A DNA stretch of 64,000 nt from Roseibium album (GCF_001404515.1 NZ_CXWE01000008.1:307206-371205), one strand, 5' to 3'. Positions 1-9,037 are shown, counted from the first letter of the stretch. Numbers and translations: made by a program. Notes: a model not told the origin generated them from the letters alone.

Positions 1-115
1 CGCGCAAATCCGGCGAACCGACGCCTGATAACAGGCGATGATATGTTTCCACCAAAAGCAGTCTGGAGCCAATCAACGCGCAGGACGACGCGGGGATCGG
101 AGGCTGCTCAGTCAC
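1..115 (-). CDS. Unknown protein, N-terminal fragment cut by window edge
   Basis: Reading the minus strand from a GTG at 115 gives 38 open codons (starting MTEQPPIPASSCALIG) that run off the left edge. The start lies 11 bases after the stop of the upstream gene, and a GAGG-type ribosome-binding site sits about nine bases before it, so it looks like the third gene of the small operon that begins at 936. I recognise no family in the visible part. The start is inferred from spacing and ribosome-binding site only. Confidence 0.5.
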   Translation of the reverse strand, partial: MTEQPPIPASSCALIGSRLLLVETYHRLLSGVGSPDLR

Positions 116-126
116 CAATCGGCACC

Positions 127-618
127 TCACGATCTGCGCGAAGTTCGTGCACTGGAAGCGACCTCCAGTATGACCTTGAAATAGCGTGGACCGCGGTCCC
201 ACCATTGGCCGTCTGTTATCGTCTCGCCGGCATAAAGTGCCACGTCCCCGATCAGCTCCACCCATTGACTGAACGAATACTTCCTGTCCCGGTTGAGAAG
301 CCTGCCTGCGTTCGAGATAACCAGCAAAACGCCTGCCTCGTGGTCATCGATGACGTCACGCATGCAGTCTCTGTAAGCCGCCAGCACGAAATCGTAACCG
401 TTGTTCCCGGATTGGAAGCCCAGGCCCGCCCCCATCTCTTCCACTAGTTCCGGCCACGTTCTCATCAGGTTGCCGTCGAAGTCGAATTTTTGCGCCCGCC
501 GGGCTTCGTCGACTGTCTCGATGACGTCAGCCGCGCCTGCGAGACTTTCGACCTGCAATATCGTTTGACGGGATAAGGGTGAAAGGCCTGCTGTCAGCCC
601 TTTGATGTTTCGCTTCAT
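127..618 (-). CDS. Hypothetical protein, 163 aa
   Basis: This is a soluble-looking protein of 163 residues with no signal peptide or membrane segment and no family that I recognise. The middle is rich in acidic and aromatic residues, and a Trp-rich stretch lies near the C-terminus (DGQWWDRGPRYF). It starts three bases after the stop of the DUF1905 gene and is followed 11 bases later by another start, so it is probably the second gene of a three-gene operon. No function can be assigned. Confidence 0.65.
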   Translation of the reverse strand: MKRNIKGLTAGLSPLSRQTILQVESLAGAADVIETVDEARRAQKFDFDGNLMRTWPELVEEMGAGLGFQSGNNGYDFVLAAYRDCMRDVIDDHEAGVLLVISNAGRLLNRDRKYSFSQWVELIGDVALYAGETITDGQWWDRGPRYFKVILEVASSARTSRRS

Positions 619-621
619 CTT

Positions 622-936
622 CTATCCGCCTGGCTCATCCAAGACTGTCATGTTCACCTCGACCCTGTCGCCAACTGCGACCTTCTCGGTCTTGCGCACT
701 GCGGCCTTGACCGGCAGCAGGAAAGAGCCAGAGGCCTTGTCCGGCCAGATCGTGGTGCGCCATGTCGAGGAGCCGATGCTGGCCTTGACCTTGATCATGC
801 CCCAGCTTTTCGCCTTCCGGCCACCAGCCAGAAAACGAATCTGGTCGGCGCATTCCACCGGCAGGGTGATGAACGTCCAGCCACCCGGTCCGGGCGACAC
901 CCACAGGTCACCAGAAAATTCCAATTGATCAAGCAC
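622..936 (-). CDS. DUF1905 domain protein
   Basis: The 104-residue protein matches the DUF1905 small beta-barrel family: an N-terminal strand pair with GGWTFITLP, then the central SWGMIKVKASIG and the C-terminal part ending in VGDRVEVNMTVLDEP. Members are small cytoplasmic proteins of unknown role, sometimes fused to YdeI/OmpD-associated domains. It is the first gene of a minus-strand operon with two unknown proteins (163 aa, then one cut by the edge). Family assignment is from motif memory; function is unknown. Confidence 0.7.
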   Translation of the reverse strand: MLDQLEFSGDLWVSPGPGGWTFITLPVECADQIRFLAGGRKAKSWGMIKVKASIGSSTWRTTIWPDKASGSFLLPVKAAVRKTEKVAVGDRVEVNMTVLDEPGG

Positions 937-1068
937 GATGGTTCGACTTCGGTTCGAGGAAGAAGAAATTGCAACATGGCGGTAATTTCAGAGAACCAAC
1001 ATCGCCGTCAACCGCCTACAGGCCTTGCAGATAACGCTGCTGCCATTTCCTGAAAAAGAGATTGGACC

Positions 1069-1091
1069 GGGCGCCGGAAAACCCGACGCCC
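1069..1091 (-). terminator. Possible terminator after PepSY gene
   Basis: Nine-base stems at 1069-1077 and 1083-1091 (one G-U pair) close a five-base loop, 11 bases beyond the stop of the PepSY gene read on the minus strand. The run of Ts is displaced by about a dozen bases (1052-1056), so it is a weak intrinsic terminator candidate. Confidence 0.4.
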
Positions 1092-1101
1092 GAAGCCATC
1101 T

Positions 1102-2508
1102 TCAGCCAAACGCCCGGCGCAGCATGGGCACCCGCTTGATGATCAGATAGTCGAGTGCAAGCACGCTCAACAGCGTCAGACCGACCAGCGGAAAAGCCAG
1201 CGACAGAAACAACATCAGGATCATTGCGCCGCGCCAATGCGGAAGATCCTCCGGTGTTTTCGGTGCAAAAACCCGCAGCGCCATGCCTTTTGGCCGGCGA
1301 AGCCACCACATCACGGCGCCGCTGACACACAGGAATATCACCGACAGACAGACCAACGTGTTGAGTATCAGGTTCCAGAGACCCATCAGACCCATGTGCA
1401 ACGGAATGCCGACCGCCATTGCCTTGCCTGCTGCCGAGTAATCGGCAAAGGCGACATTGGCGAGGACACGGCCGGTGTACTGATCGACATGAACGGTCCT
1501 GTCGGAAAACGGGTCTTCCGCATCAGCGCTCATCGTATCCTGGTTGATCGTCCAGACGCCGGTTTCGCCCCTGGGATAGGAAATGCGATATCTTGCATTG
1601 AAGCCCAGCGCACCGGCCAGTGTTGCAACGCTGTCGATGTCGACCGGAACACCGGGCGCTGTTCCCTCGATACCTGCCTCGGAACCTGATGCCGGCATCC
1701 GGGTCTGCTCCAGAGCCCAGGGCACCTCGGAAACCGCGCCGTGGTTCATCGCGGCGTGGGTTTCGTCCGACAGGGGAACGTTGTCCCACTTTTCGGCAGG
1801 AAACGTGCTCCAGGCCTGAACGAACTTGCCGCCCCAGATGCCCGTCCAGGCCATGCCCGTGATCAGGAACGTCAGGAGAAGCGCGGAAACATAAATGCCG
1901 ATGTTCACGTGCAGCGTTTTCAGAAGCGCTCGTCCCTTCTGGGTCAGGTCCGGAACAAGGGCTCTTGCCAGAGAAACATCGCGCGGCCACCAGAGGTATA
2001 ATCCGGTCACGATCAGGACGAGGGAAAGACCCGCCGCGATTTCAAGGAGCCGGTCTCCGGGCATCCCCAGAAGAAGATCGCTGTGAATGCCGTCGGCGAA
2101 ATCGTACCAACCCTGACGCCGGGTCCAGCTTTCCACGATGTTGCCGGTGTAGGGATCGACGGCAACCATTTCCTGCGCGCCGTCCTGATTGATCCGGAAA
2201 ACCGAAACGCTGTCTTCCGACCGCCCCTTCAGCCACTCCACAGGTGCGCCGCCCCGACGGCTTTCAAGGGCAGCGTTGGCCTGATCCGAAATGGAGAGGA
2301 CAATGCTGTTTGCCGGAACCGGAACGGCAATCCTCTCACCATCGCGGCCGTCAAAGTAGCCGATATACATCATCATCAGACCGGTGACAGCGAGAACAGT
2401 CAGGAACGGAATGGCGAAAAGACCGGCATAAAAGTGCCAGCGCCAGGCCGCCAGATAGAAACGGCTGGGCCTGGACGCATTGTTGGCGTCCGGAGAAAAA
2501 GTGCTCAT
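1102..2508 (-). CDS. PepSY-associated TM helix protein (iron/copper-linked membrane protein)
   Basis: A 468-residue inner-membrane protein of the PepSY-TM family (PiuB-like). It has an N-terminal helix after WRWHFYAGLFAIPF, a periplasmic PepSY region, central helices around residues 175-240, a second PepSY-like part ending HVDQYTGRVL, and C-terminal helices. Family members are linked to siderophore iron uptake, cytoplasmic-membrane ferric reduction or copper handling, but the reaction here is not shown. I chose the ATG at 2508 because GGAG lies at 2514-2517; an upstream in-frame start at 2535 lacks such a site. It follows the DUF2946 gene by about 79 bases on the same strand, a common pairing. 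Confidence 0.85.
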   Translation of the reverse strand: MSTFSPDANNASRPSRFYLAAWRWHFYAGLFAIPFLTVLAVTGLMMMYIGYFDGRDGERIAVPVPANSIVLSISDQANAALESRRGGAPVEWLKGRSEDSVSVFRINQDGAQEMVAVDPYTGNIVESWTRRQGWYDFADGIHSDLLLGMPGDRLLEIAAGLSLVLIVTGLYLWWPRDVSLARALVPDLTQKGRALLKTLHVNIGIYVSALLLTFLITGMAWTGIWGGKFVQAWSTFPAEKWDNVPLSDETHAAMNHGAVSEVPWALEQTRMPASGSEAGIEGTAPGVPVDIDSVATLAGALGFNARYRISYPRGETGVWTINQDTMSADAEDPFSDRTVHVDQYTGRVLANVAFADYSAAGKAMAVGIPLHMGLMGLWNLILNTLVCLSVIFLCVSGAVMWWLRRPKGMALRVFAPKTPEDLPHWRGAMILMLFLSLAFPLVGLTLLSVLALDYLIIKRVPMLRRAFG

Positions 2509-2587
2509 GGGAACTCCATTGAAAACCTGCTGCAACGGGTCTCTGCCCGGCAGGTTTCAGATACGATTGGGGGTTTTGACTGGAGGT

Positions 2588-2995
2588 TCAGGCCCCATGA
2601 GGAGGTGCGCGCGCGCCCAGAGAGCCGGCTATCGTGGTGGGCAGCCAGATGCCGTGATGTCCCGAATTCGATACACCAGAGATATGGGGTCGAAAGTCGA
2701 AACCGGTTGCTTGCGGAGTGTCGAGAAACGCACCGACACCTGCAAAAACACAGTGTCCATGCGCGAGTGAACTATCTTCGTCATCTTCCGAAGGCGCAGG
2801 AATTTCCAGACCATTGGCGTCCAGAGTTACCGTTCGCAACCCGTCCGTGGTACAGAGCGTAACGGTGAACCCACCATCCGCCTCGACAGCAGGCATGAAA
2901 CCCTGAGGCACGAGTGCGGTGAACAGGAAGGGCAGCAACAGCAGCGCCATGCCTGCTGTTCTCAAGTCCGGAAAATTTAGCCGGAAGTGCCTCAC
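2588..2995 (-). CDS. DUF2946 family protein
   Basis: A 135-residue protein with an N-terminal hydrophobic segment (about residues 13-33, ALLLLPFLFTAL), a short periplasmic body containing CTTDG and a HGHCVF motif, and the typical ending ARAPP near the C-terminus. This matches the DUF2946 family, whose Cys/His content and frequent position beside TonB receptors, PepSY proteins or copper genes suggest metal handling. It probably forms an operon with the PepSY-TM gene downstream. The role is inferred from context only. Confidence 0.75.
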   Translation of the reverse strand: MRHFRLNFPDLRTAGMALLLLPFLFTALVPQGFMPAVEADGGFTVTLCTTDGLRTVTLDANGLEIPAPSEDDEDSSLAHGHCVFAGVGAFLDTPQATGFDFRPHISGVSNSGHHGIWLPTTIAGSLGARAPPHGA

Positions 2996-3335
2996 ACCCG
3001 AATGCCCCTTTCAAGATGCTCAATTCATTAGGTCAGATTCCGGAGAAAAACAAATCCTGTCATCCAATGTGTCTGTTTCGACCAATGGATGTCGTTTTCT
3101 CGCTTGATCCGCCAATAGCGCTCCCCTAGATTGCCGCAACTTGACGGCGTCCTATCAGGGACTGAAAGCGATTCTGGATGCGGTTGACCCACTCAGGGGA
3201 CCAAGGCCGGAGCTGTCCGAAGCAACACGATGTTTGGCTGATTCAAAATCGGCCAACGTTGGTTGCATGCTTTCATCTCCCTGTTTCGCGGTCATTCAAC
3301 TGCCGGTTCCGGCACCTGCCTTTGGGAGATAAATT
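2996..3335. other. Intergenic region between DUF2946 and cob operon
   Basis: A 340-base divergent intergenic stretch. It holds a hairpin at 3234-3256 (nine-base arms, one wobble pair) and an overlapping 10-base palindrome CCAACGTTGG at 3253-3262, either of which could be regulatory for the cobalamin operon. A region at about 3130-3210 vaguely resembles the core of a cobalamin riboswitch, but the conserved B12 box is missing, so I do not call one. No gene is evident. Confidence 0.5.
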
Positions 3336-3578
3336 ATGATCAACCGGATTGTCCTCGCCAGCCTCGCTGCAGTTCTTTTACCTTCGGCAGCCTTTGCGCA
3401 TGGTGGTCACCTGGGTGAACTTGCCGGACACGCGCACTGGATCGGCGTTGCAGCTCTTGCCGGGGCCGCTCTCGTTGCAGGCGTCGTCGCTTTGAAAGAC
3501 CGCAAGAAACAGGACGTTGACGACGCAGCCGAAGCAGATGGTGCAGAAGAAGACAACGCCGGTGAAGCCGCTCAATGA
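3336..3578 (+). CDS. DUF6732-type small membrane protein
   Basis: An 80-residue protein with a signal-like N-terminus ending in AFAHGGHLGE, a second hydrophobic helix (about residues 35-52) and a charged acidic tail. The His-rich segment after the first helix (HGGHLGELAGHAHW) resembles small proteins linked to cobalamin or cobalt genes in alphaproteobacteria. Its stop overlaps the cobH start by four bases, so it is translationally coupled to the cob operon. A role in cobalt handling is plausible but unproven. Confidence 0.65.
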   Translation: MINRIVLASLAAVLLPSAAFAHGGHLGELAGHAHWIGVAALAGAALVAGVVALKDRKKQDVDDAAEADGAEEDNAGEAAQ

Positions 3579-4261
3579 GCGGAACACCGGTCTGGGAGCA
3601 ATATTTGTCAGATCGACCGACACCAGCATACCGGTACGAGAAGGACCCGTCGGCGATCTATCGTCAGTCCTTTTCCATTGTGCGCGACGAAGCGGATCTC
3701 TCCTGTTTGCCGGAGGAATTGCACCCGATCGCCGTGCGCCTGATCCATGCTTGCGGGATGACGGATCTGCCAACTGAACTGGCCTGGTCGGATACGGTGC
3801 TTGACGCGGCAAACGACGCTTTCCGGAACAAGGCACCGGTCTTGTGCGACGTCGAGATGGTGGCGCATGGCATCATCCGTTCCCGTCTGCCCGCGGGAAC
3901 TGATGTCGTCTGCACTCTCAATGATAAACGTGTTCGGGAGTTGGCAAAGCACCTTGGCACGACCCGCTCTGCAGCCGCCGTTGAATTGTGGACGGACCGC
4001 CTGGAAGGTGCCGTCGTCGCGGTTGGAAATGCGCCGACGACGCTGTTCCATCTCCTTGAAACGATCGCCTCGGGTGGCGCCAAGCCGGCTCTTGTGCTTG
4101 GATTTCCGGTTGGATTTGTCGGAGCTGCCGAATCCAAGGACGCTCTGATCGAGAACCCGTTCGGCCTGCCGTTTCTGGCCCTCAGAGGCCGACGCGGTGG
4201 CTCTGCGATGGCAGCTGCGGCGGTCAATGCTCTTGCTGCCGGCCTGCCGGAAGAAAGTTGA
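3575..4261 (+). CDS. cobH: Precorrin-8X methylmutase CobH
   Basis: CobH (CbiC family) moves the C-11 methyl group to C-12, converting precorrin-8X to hydrogenobyrinic acid in the cytoplasm. The 228-residue length is close to the family norm, and the catalytic His is visible at residue 58 in RLIHACGMTD. Glycine-rich segments near the C-terminus (VLGFPVGFVGA, LRGRRGGS) are typical. It overlaps the upstream small membrane protein gene by ATGA. An unusual 240-base gap separates it from cobL, whereas the other genes of this strand overlap. Confidence 0.95.
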   Translation: MSGTPVWEQYLSDRPTPAYRYEKDPSAIYRQSFSIVRDEADLSCLPEELHPIAVRLIHACGMTDLPTELAWSDTVLDAANDAFRNKAPVLCDVEMVAHGIIRSRLPAGTDVVCTLNDKRVRELAKHLGTTRSAAAVELWTDRLEGAVVAVGNAPTTLFHLLETIASGGAKPALVLGFPVGFVGAAESKDALIENPFGLPFLALRGRRGGSAMAAAAVNALAAGLPEES

Positions 4262-4268
4262 GACAGCG

Positions 4269-4505
4269 GTGACCGAAAACAAAAAGGGCCTGAGATCGAC
4301 AAACACCGGCAAGCCGATGCGATCGCGCGGGTTTCTGTCCCGTCCTGGCGTTGTGGCTCAAAACAGTGCAGAAGACACAGGCGGTCACGCTGGCGAAAAA
4401 ACGATGTCGCGCGGGACAAGACAGGTTTCGGCCACTCTCGACGGCAGGCCGAAATCCCTTTCCTCGAAAACAAAGATCAAGCCCTATCATCTGGAGGACA
4501 AATGA
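4269..4505 (+). other. Gap between cobH and cobL with a possible short coupled ORF
   Basis: An open frame from a GTG at 4269 runs 78 codons and ends in an ATGA overlap with the cobL start. The predicted peptide is basic and Ser/Thr/Lys rich, with no recognised fold. The overlap suggests translational coupling, but the composition looks non-coding and no convincing ribosome-binding site precedes it. It may simply be spacer DNA left by loss of a cob gene. Confidence 0.2.
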
Positions 4506-5701
4506 CCTCTCCCTGGCTGACCCTGATCGGCATTGGTGAAGACGGCGTTCTGGCTCCGGGGGGAAAGGATGCACTCGTGCGCGCGGAAATCGTCTATGGC
4601 GGATCCCGTCACCTCGACCTGGCAAGTGTCGGATCTGCCGAGAAGAGAACCTGGCCATCGCCCTTTGCATCGGTTTTTGAAGACCTTTCACAATTGCATG
4701 GAAAGCGCATCGCGGTGCTGGCAACCGGCGATCCGATGTGGTTCGGCATAGGGTCATCGCTGGTCAGGCGTTTCGGTGCCGGTCAGTTGAGAGTGTTTCC
4801 GTCCCTTTCCGCCTTTCAGCTTGCCGCCTCGCGTTTGGGATGGCCGGTGCAGGACTGCGAGTGCCTGTCGGTTCATGGCCGGCCCGTCGACCTGTTGCGA
4901 AGCGCACTCTATCCGGGTGCCCGGCTTCTCATCCTGACAAGCGGTGCGGACACACCGCGTGAGGTTGCGGACCTGTTGGCGGATGAGGGCTATGGCCAGA
5001 CCCGGATGACCGTTCTGGAACATCTTGGCGGCGAAAAGGAACGACAGGTTGTCTCGACCGCTGAAGACTGGTCCTGCGAAGTCGCGGCCTTTCATACGCT
5101 TGCCCTCGATGTTGTCGCCGAACCGGGAACCCACATCCGTCCGCGGACGCCCGGACTGTCCGATGAAGCCTTTCACCATGACGGCAAGATGACCAAGCAG
5201 GATGTTCGCGCTGTCACGCTAGCTGAACTGAAGCCGCATCCCGGCGCGGTTCTCTGGGATATCGGCGCCGGTTGCGGTTCCGTTGCCATTGAGTGGCTCA
5301 GGGCCGCGAACCGGACACAGGCGTTCGGACTTGAACCCCTTGCCGAGCGCCGGCAGATGGCCATGGACAATGCCGTTGCTCTCGGTGTCCCTCATCTGAA
5401 GCTGATCGACGCAACCGCACCGGAGGGCCTCCAGGGTCTGCCCGAACCGGACGCCGTTTTCATCGGTGGAGGTTTGACGGTGCCCGGCATCATCGATGCT
5501 GTGCTCAAGGCGTTGCCTCACGGAGGTCGGCTCGTCGCAAATGCCGTGACGCTGGAGAGCGAAGCCGTTCTGCTTGCGGCCTATCAGACACTTGGAGGAA
5601 ACTTGAAGAAAATTTCCATACACCGCGCAAGCGCTGTCGGCGGTCTGACCGGCTGGCGCCCGCTCATGCCGGTGACGCAATGGAGCCTGACCAGATCATG
5701 A
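4502..5701 (+). CDS. cobL: Precorrin-6Y C5,15-methyltransferase (decarboxylating) CobL
   Basis: CobL methylates C-5 and C-15 of dihydro-precorrin-6 and decarboxylates the C-12 acetate. The 399 residues show both expected halves: an N-terminal CbiE-type tetrapyrrole methylase (about 1-200, with ATGDPMWFGIG) and a C-terminal CbiT-type Rossmann methyltransferase with the SAM motif DIGAGCGSVAIEW at about residue 253. The start follows GGAGG by four to five bases. Its stop overlaps the cobI start by ATGA, supporting one operon. Confidence 0.95.
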   Translation: MTSPWLTLIGIGEDGVLAPGGKDALVRAEIVYGGSRHLDLASVGSAEKRTWPSPFASVFEDLSQLHGKRIAVLATGDPMWFGIGSSLVRRFGAGQLRVFPSLSAFQLAASRLGWPVQDCECLSVHGRPVDLLRSALYPGARLLILTSGADTPREVADLLADEGYGQTRMTVLEHLGGEKERQVVSTAEDWSCEVAAFHTLALDVVAEPGTHIRPRTPGLSDEAFHHDGKMTKQDVRAVTLAELKPHPGAVLWDIGAGCGSVAIEWLRAANRTQAFGLEPLAERRQMAMDNAVALGVPHLKLIDATAPEGLQGLPEPDAVFIGGGLTVPGIIDAVLKALPHGGRLVANAVTLESEAVLLAAYQTLGGNLKKISIHRASAVGGLTGWRPLMPVTQWSLTRS

Positions 5702-6423
5702 GCGGAACACTTTACGGCATCGGTCTCGGCCCCGGCGATCCGGAACTGATGACCCTGAAGGCACATCGGCTGATTGCGTCGGCAAAAGTTGTTGCCTATC
5801 CGGCGCCGGATACGGGCGAAAGCTTTGCCCGCTCCATCGCCGCCGGCACGATCCCCCACACTGCAAGAGAAATTCCAATTGTCGTGCCGATGCGTGTCGA
5901 TCGTTTTCCCGCCCAGGAGATTTACGACAAGGCATCGGATGAGATTGCAGCAGTTCTTGCAACCGGCGAAGACGTCGTAACGCTGTGTGAAGGCGATCCG
6001 TTCTTCTACGGTTCCTTCATGTACCTCTTCGACCGTCTGTCCGATCGCTTTGCGATTGAAATCGTTCCAGGCGTCACGTCGCTCACAGCCTGTGCGGCCC
6101 AGCTCCAGCGTCCGCTGACGTCGAGAAACGATGTTCTTACAGTGATCCCGGGACCGTTGCCGGACACCGAGATCGAACAGAAGATTGCGGAAGCGCAGGC
6201 AGTCGCCATCATGAAGGTCGGACGCCACCTTTCCCGTTTGAGGGCTCTGCTTGGCCGGATGGGTCTTCTGGAAAGAGCCGGCTATGTGGAACGCGCCAGC
6301 CTGGCTGAGCAAAAGGTTCATCGCCTCATTGACCTTGAGGCCGAAACCGCCCCTTACTTTTCCATGATCCTCATCTACAAGGGAGACGAAGCGTGGACGC
6401 TTCCCCCATCCTTTTCGTCCTGA
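5698..6423 (+). CDS. cobI: Precorrin-2 C20-methyltransferase CobI
   Basis: CobI uses SAM to methylate precorrin-2 at C-20, giving precorrin-3A. The 241-residue protein begins with the family signature YGIGLGPGDPELMTLKA and carries CEGDPFFYGSFMYL in the middle. I preferred the ATG at 5698, which overlaps the cobL stop and sits directly before the conserved N-terminus; an in-frame ATG at 5680 would add six residues. It overlaps the next gene by about 30 bases. Distinguishing CobI from cobalt-precorrin-2 methyltransferase CbiL rests on the partner genes. Confidence 0.93.
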   Translation: MSGTLYGIGLGPGDPELMTLKAHRLIASAKVVAYPAPDTGESFARSIAAGTIPHTAREIPIVVPMRVDRFPAQEIYDKASDEIAAVLATGEDVVTLCEGDPFFYGSFMYLFDRLSDRFAIEIVPGVTSLTACAAQLQRPLTSRNDVLTVIPGPLPDTEIEQKIAEAQAVAIMKVGRHLSRLRALLGRMGLLERAGYVERASLAEQKVHRLIDLEAETAPYFSMILIYKGDEAWTLPPSFSS

Positions 6424-8264
6424 ACGAAGCCGGTCTGGACACAGCCGAAGACGTTGCAAAGCGCTTTTCAACTGCGCGCATTCACGGCCTGGCGGGCCGC
6501 GTCCCAACGGCGGATACGCAGTTCAACGAAACCATTGAACATCTGCAGCTGCTTTTCAGGGCCGGTCATCCGATAGTCGGTTTCTGCGCCAGCGGCATCC
6601 TGATCCGCGCACTTGCACCGATCCTGTCGGACAAGCGCAACGAGCCGCCAGTCATTGCGGTATCGGAAGACGGTTCCAGCATCGTCCCGCTGCTCGGCGG
6701 GCATCGCGGTGCAAACGAACTTGCCAGGATCCTGGCAAAGTCTCTGGGTGGCCACGCTGCGATCACCACGGCGGGTGATACGAAACTCGGCATTGCCCTC
6801 GACGTTCCGCCAAAGGGATGGATCCTTGCCAACCCGGAAGATGCAAAACCGGTGATGGCCGAACTTCTGTCCGGCGCGGATGTTCGCATAGAAGGCCAGG
6901 CGGACTGGTTGCTGGAAGCCGAACTCAACCAGTCCGACAACGCATCGATTGCGCTGGCAGCAACCGAAAAACCGGTAGAAGGAAGTCCCACCCGGCTTGT
7001 CTACCACCCGCAAAAATATGCGGTTGGTGTCGGCTGTGCCCGGCACTGCGATCCGGCGGAACTCATCGGCCTTGTCGAAGGCCGGCTCGCGGAAGCCGGG
7101 ATTGCCCGGGGTGCAGTCGCCTGCGTCGTGACCATCGATCTGAAAGCGGATGAAGCTGCCGTCAACGACCTGGTCAATTATCTCGGCGTGCCGCTGCGCG
7201 TCTTCTCCGCCGAGGATCTTCAGCGTGAAACACCGCGCCTCAAGAACCCTTCCAACATCGTTTTTCAGGAAGTCGGTTGCCACGGTGTTTCGGAAGGGGC
7301 GGCGCTGGCAGCGTCCGGTGCCTTCGGCGCACTTGTCGTTGAAAAACAGAAAACAGAAAGTGCCACATGCGCCATCGCGCGCGCACCCCAACCGATAGAC
7401 CCGGCCACCATCGGCAGATCCCGGGGGCACCTTTCGGTGATCGGGATAGGACCCGGCAAGGACGAATGGCGGACGCCGGAAGCCACGCGGCTCCTGTCTG
7501 CTGCAACGGATGTGGTCGGTTATTCGCTTTACCTGGACATTGTCGAAAGCCACATCACCGGAAAAAAGCACCACAATTTCCCGCTCGGCGCAGAAGAAGA
7601 CAGGGTTCGTTTCGCGCTCGAGGAAGCCGGCAAAGGCAAGAATGTCGCCTTGATCTCGTCCGGAGACGCCGGCATTTATGCAATGGGTTCGCTGGTTTAC
7701 GAGCTGCTTCACCGCAATGAGGAATTCGGCGGCGTCTCGGATGCTGCAAAACGCGTGAGCATTACCAACGCGCCGGGCATTTCGGCGCTGCAGGCCTGTT
7801 CGGCACGGATCGGAGCACCACTCGGCCACGACTTTTGCGCAATCTCGCTCTCCGACCTGCTGACGCCATGGGAGGCCATCGAAACACGGTTGAAGGCAGC
7901 TGCGGAAGGTGATTTCGTGATCGCGTTCTACAATCCCGTTTCCAAGCGCCGCCGCACACAATTGGCAGCCGCGCGCGAGATCCTCCTGAAACATCGCCCC
8001 GCAACAACGCCTGTCGTGCTCGGTGTCAATCTCGGGCGGCCGGAAGAAACACTGCGGGTAACCACCCTTGAAGCGCTGACTGTCGACGAAGTCGATATGC
8101 TCACGACCGTTTTGGTCGGTTCCTCGAACTCACGCGCGATCATGAAGGGTGACGGCAGCATTTTTGTCTATACGCCGCGCGGCTACGCCAAGCGGATCGA
8201 CGCGCCCAAACCCGCAAACACAGATTTACCGCCGGAAACCGAAAAGGCAGAAGAAAACCAATGA
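6393..8264 (+). CDS. cobJ: CbiG-CobJ fusion: cobalamin protein CbiG / precorrin-3B C17-methyltransferase
   Basis: A 623-residue fusion. Residues 1 to about 335 are CbiG-like, with the central GGHRGANELA and the C-terminal GVGCARHCD segment; in the anaerobic route CbiG opens the ring lactone and releases acetaldehyde. From about residue 346 the protein is a tetrapyrrole methylase of the CobJ/CbiH type (VIGIGPGKDEW, SSGDAGIYAMG, AFYNPVSKRRR), which methylates C-17 and contracts the ring. The start is a GTG at 6393 behind GGGAGA. The stop overlaps cobM by ATGA. Fusions of this kind are known in alphaproteobacteria. Confidence 0.93.
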   Translation: MDASPILFVLNEAGLDTAEDVAKRFSTARIHGLAGRVPTADTQFNETIEHLQLLFRAGHPIVGFCASGILIRALAPILSDKRNEPPVIAVSEDGSSIVPLLGGHRGANELARILAKSLGGHAAITTAGDTKLGIALDVPPKGWILANPEDAKPVMAELLSGADVRIEGQADWLLEAELNQSDNASIALAATEKPVEGSPTRLVYHPQKYAVGVGCARHCDPAELIGLVEGRLAEAGIARGAVACVVTIDLKADEAAVNDLVNYLGVPLRVFSAEDLQRETPRLKNPSNIVFQEVGCHGVSEGAALAASGAFGALVVEKQKTESATCAIARAPQPIDPATIGRSRGHLSVIGIGPGKDEWRTPEATRLLSAATDVVGYSLYLDIVESHITGKKHHNFPLGAEEDRVRFALEEAGKGKNVALISSGDAGIYAMGSLVYELLHRNEEFGGVSDAAKRVSITNAPGISALQACSARIGAPLGHDFCAISLSDLLTPWEAIETRLKAAAEGDFVIAFYNPVSKRRRTQLAAAREILLKHRPATTPVVLGVNLGRPEETLRVTTLEALTVDEVDMLTTVLVGSSNSRAIMKGDGSIFVYTPRGYAKRIDAPKPANTDLPPETEKAEENQ

Positions 8265-9037
8265 CCGTTCACTTCATCGGCGCAGGACCTGGCGATCCAG
8301 ATCTCATTACCGTTCGCGGACTACGGCTGATCCAGTCGTGTCCGGTCTGTCTTTATGCCGGGTCTCTGGTGCCGGAACAGATTGTCTCCGCGGCGCCTGA
8401 CGATGCGCGCGTCATCGATACAGCACCCATGACGCTGGATGAAATCATCGACGAAATCAGGGACGCACATGACAAGGGTCTGAATGTTGCCCGCGTGCAC
8501 TCCGGCGACCCGTCGGTCTACGGTGCGACGGCGGAACAGATGCGCCGGCTGGATGCACTTGACATAGATTACGATGTAACCCCCGGCGTGCCTGCGTTCG
8601 CGGCGGCAGCGGCGGCCCTGAAAACCGAACTGACGATCCCGGAAGTCGCCCAGACGGTAATCGTCACGCGGACGGCAATGCAGTCCTCCGCCATGCCGAA
8701 CAATGAGGACCTCGATACGCTCGGCAAGAGCGGCGCGACGCTCGCAATCCATCTTTCGATCCGGAACCTTCGGGAGATTGAACGTCAGCTTGTCCCCCAT
8801 TACGGACCGGATTGCCCGGTGATTGTCGCCTATCGCGTGGGGTGGCCCGACGAGGCCTTTCTTCACGGCACGCTTTCAACGATTGCGAACCAGATACGCA
8901 AGTCCAAGATCACCCGGACTGCCCTTGTGTTCGTTGGCCATGCCCTGAAGCCGGGACAAGACTTCCGCGACAGCGCGCTCTACGACGCCGATCACGTGCA
9001 TGTTCTAAGGCCGAAAAAGAAAGCGAAAGCCTCCTAA
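8261..9037 (+). CDS. cobM: Precorrin-4 C11-methyltransferase CobM
   Basis: CobM adds the C-11 methyl group to precorrin-4. The 258-residue protein shows the family pattern FIGAGPGDPDLITVRG at the N-terminus, then LYAGSLVPEQIV, HSGDPSVYGA and a C-terminal ALVFVGHAL. It is the last gene of the first plus-strand cob operon and overlaps the fusion gene upstream by four bases. The following intergenic region contains a strong inverted repeat before the convergent cobB. Confidence 0.95.
   Translation: MTVHFIGAGPGDPDLITVRGLRLIQSCPVCLYAGSLVPEQIVSAAPDDARVIDTAPMTLDEIIDEIRDAHDKGLNVARVHSGDPSVYGATAEQMRRLDALDIDYDVTPGVPAFAAAAAALKTELTIPEVAQTVIVTRTAMQSSAMPNNEDLDTLGKSGATLAIHLSIRNLREIERQLVPHYGPDCPVIVAYRVGWPDEAFLHGTLSTIANQIRKSKITRTALVFVGHALKPGQDFRDSALYDADHVHVLRPKKKAKAS

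Noticed and set aside
22..37. Six-base hairpin near the left edge
   Set aside because: It lies inside the partial reading frame at 1-115 and has no T-run.
3120..3260. Possible cobalamin riboswitch upstream of the cob operon
   Set aside because: GCCGCAACTTGACGGCG and CACTCAGGGGACCAAGGC loosely resemble core segments, but the highly conserved B12 box is absent and the core pairing is incomplete. A covariance-model search would settle it.
6468..7994. 508-codon frame antisense to the cbiG-cobJ gene
   Set aside because: It is the mirror of a well-supported coding gene in GC-rich DNA, with no family resemblance and no operon context.
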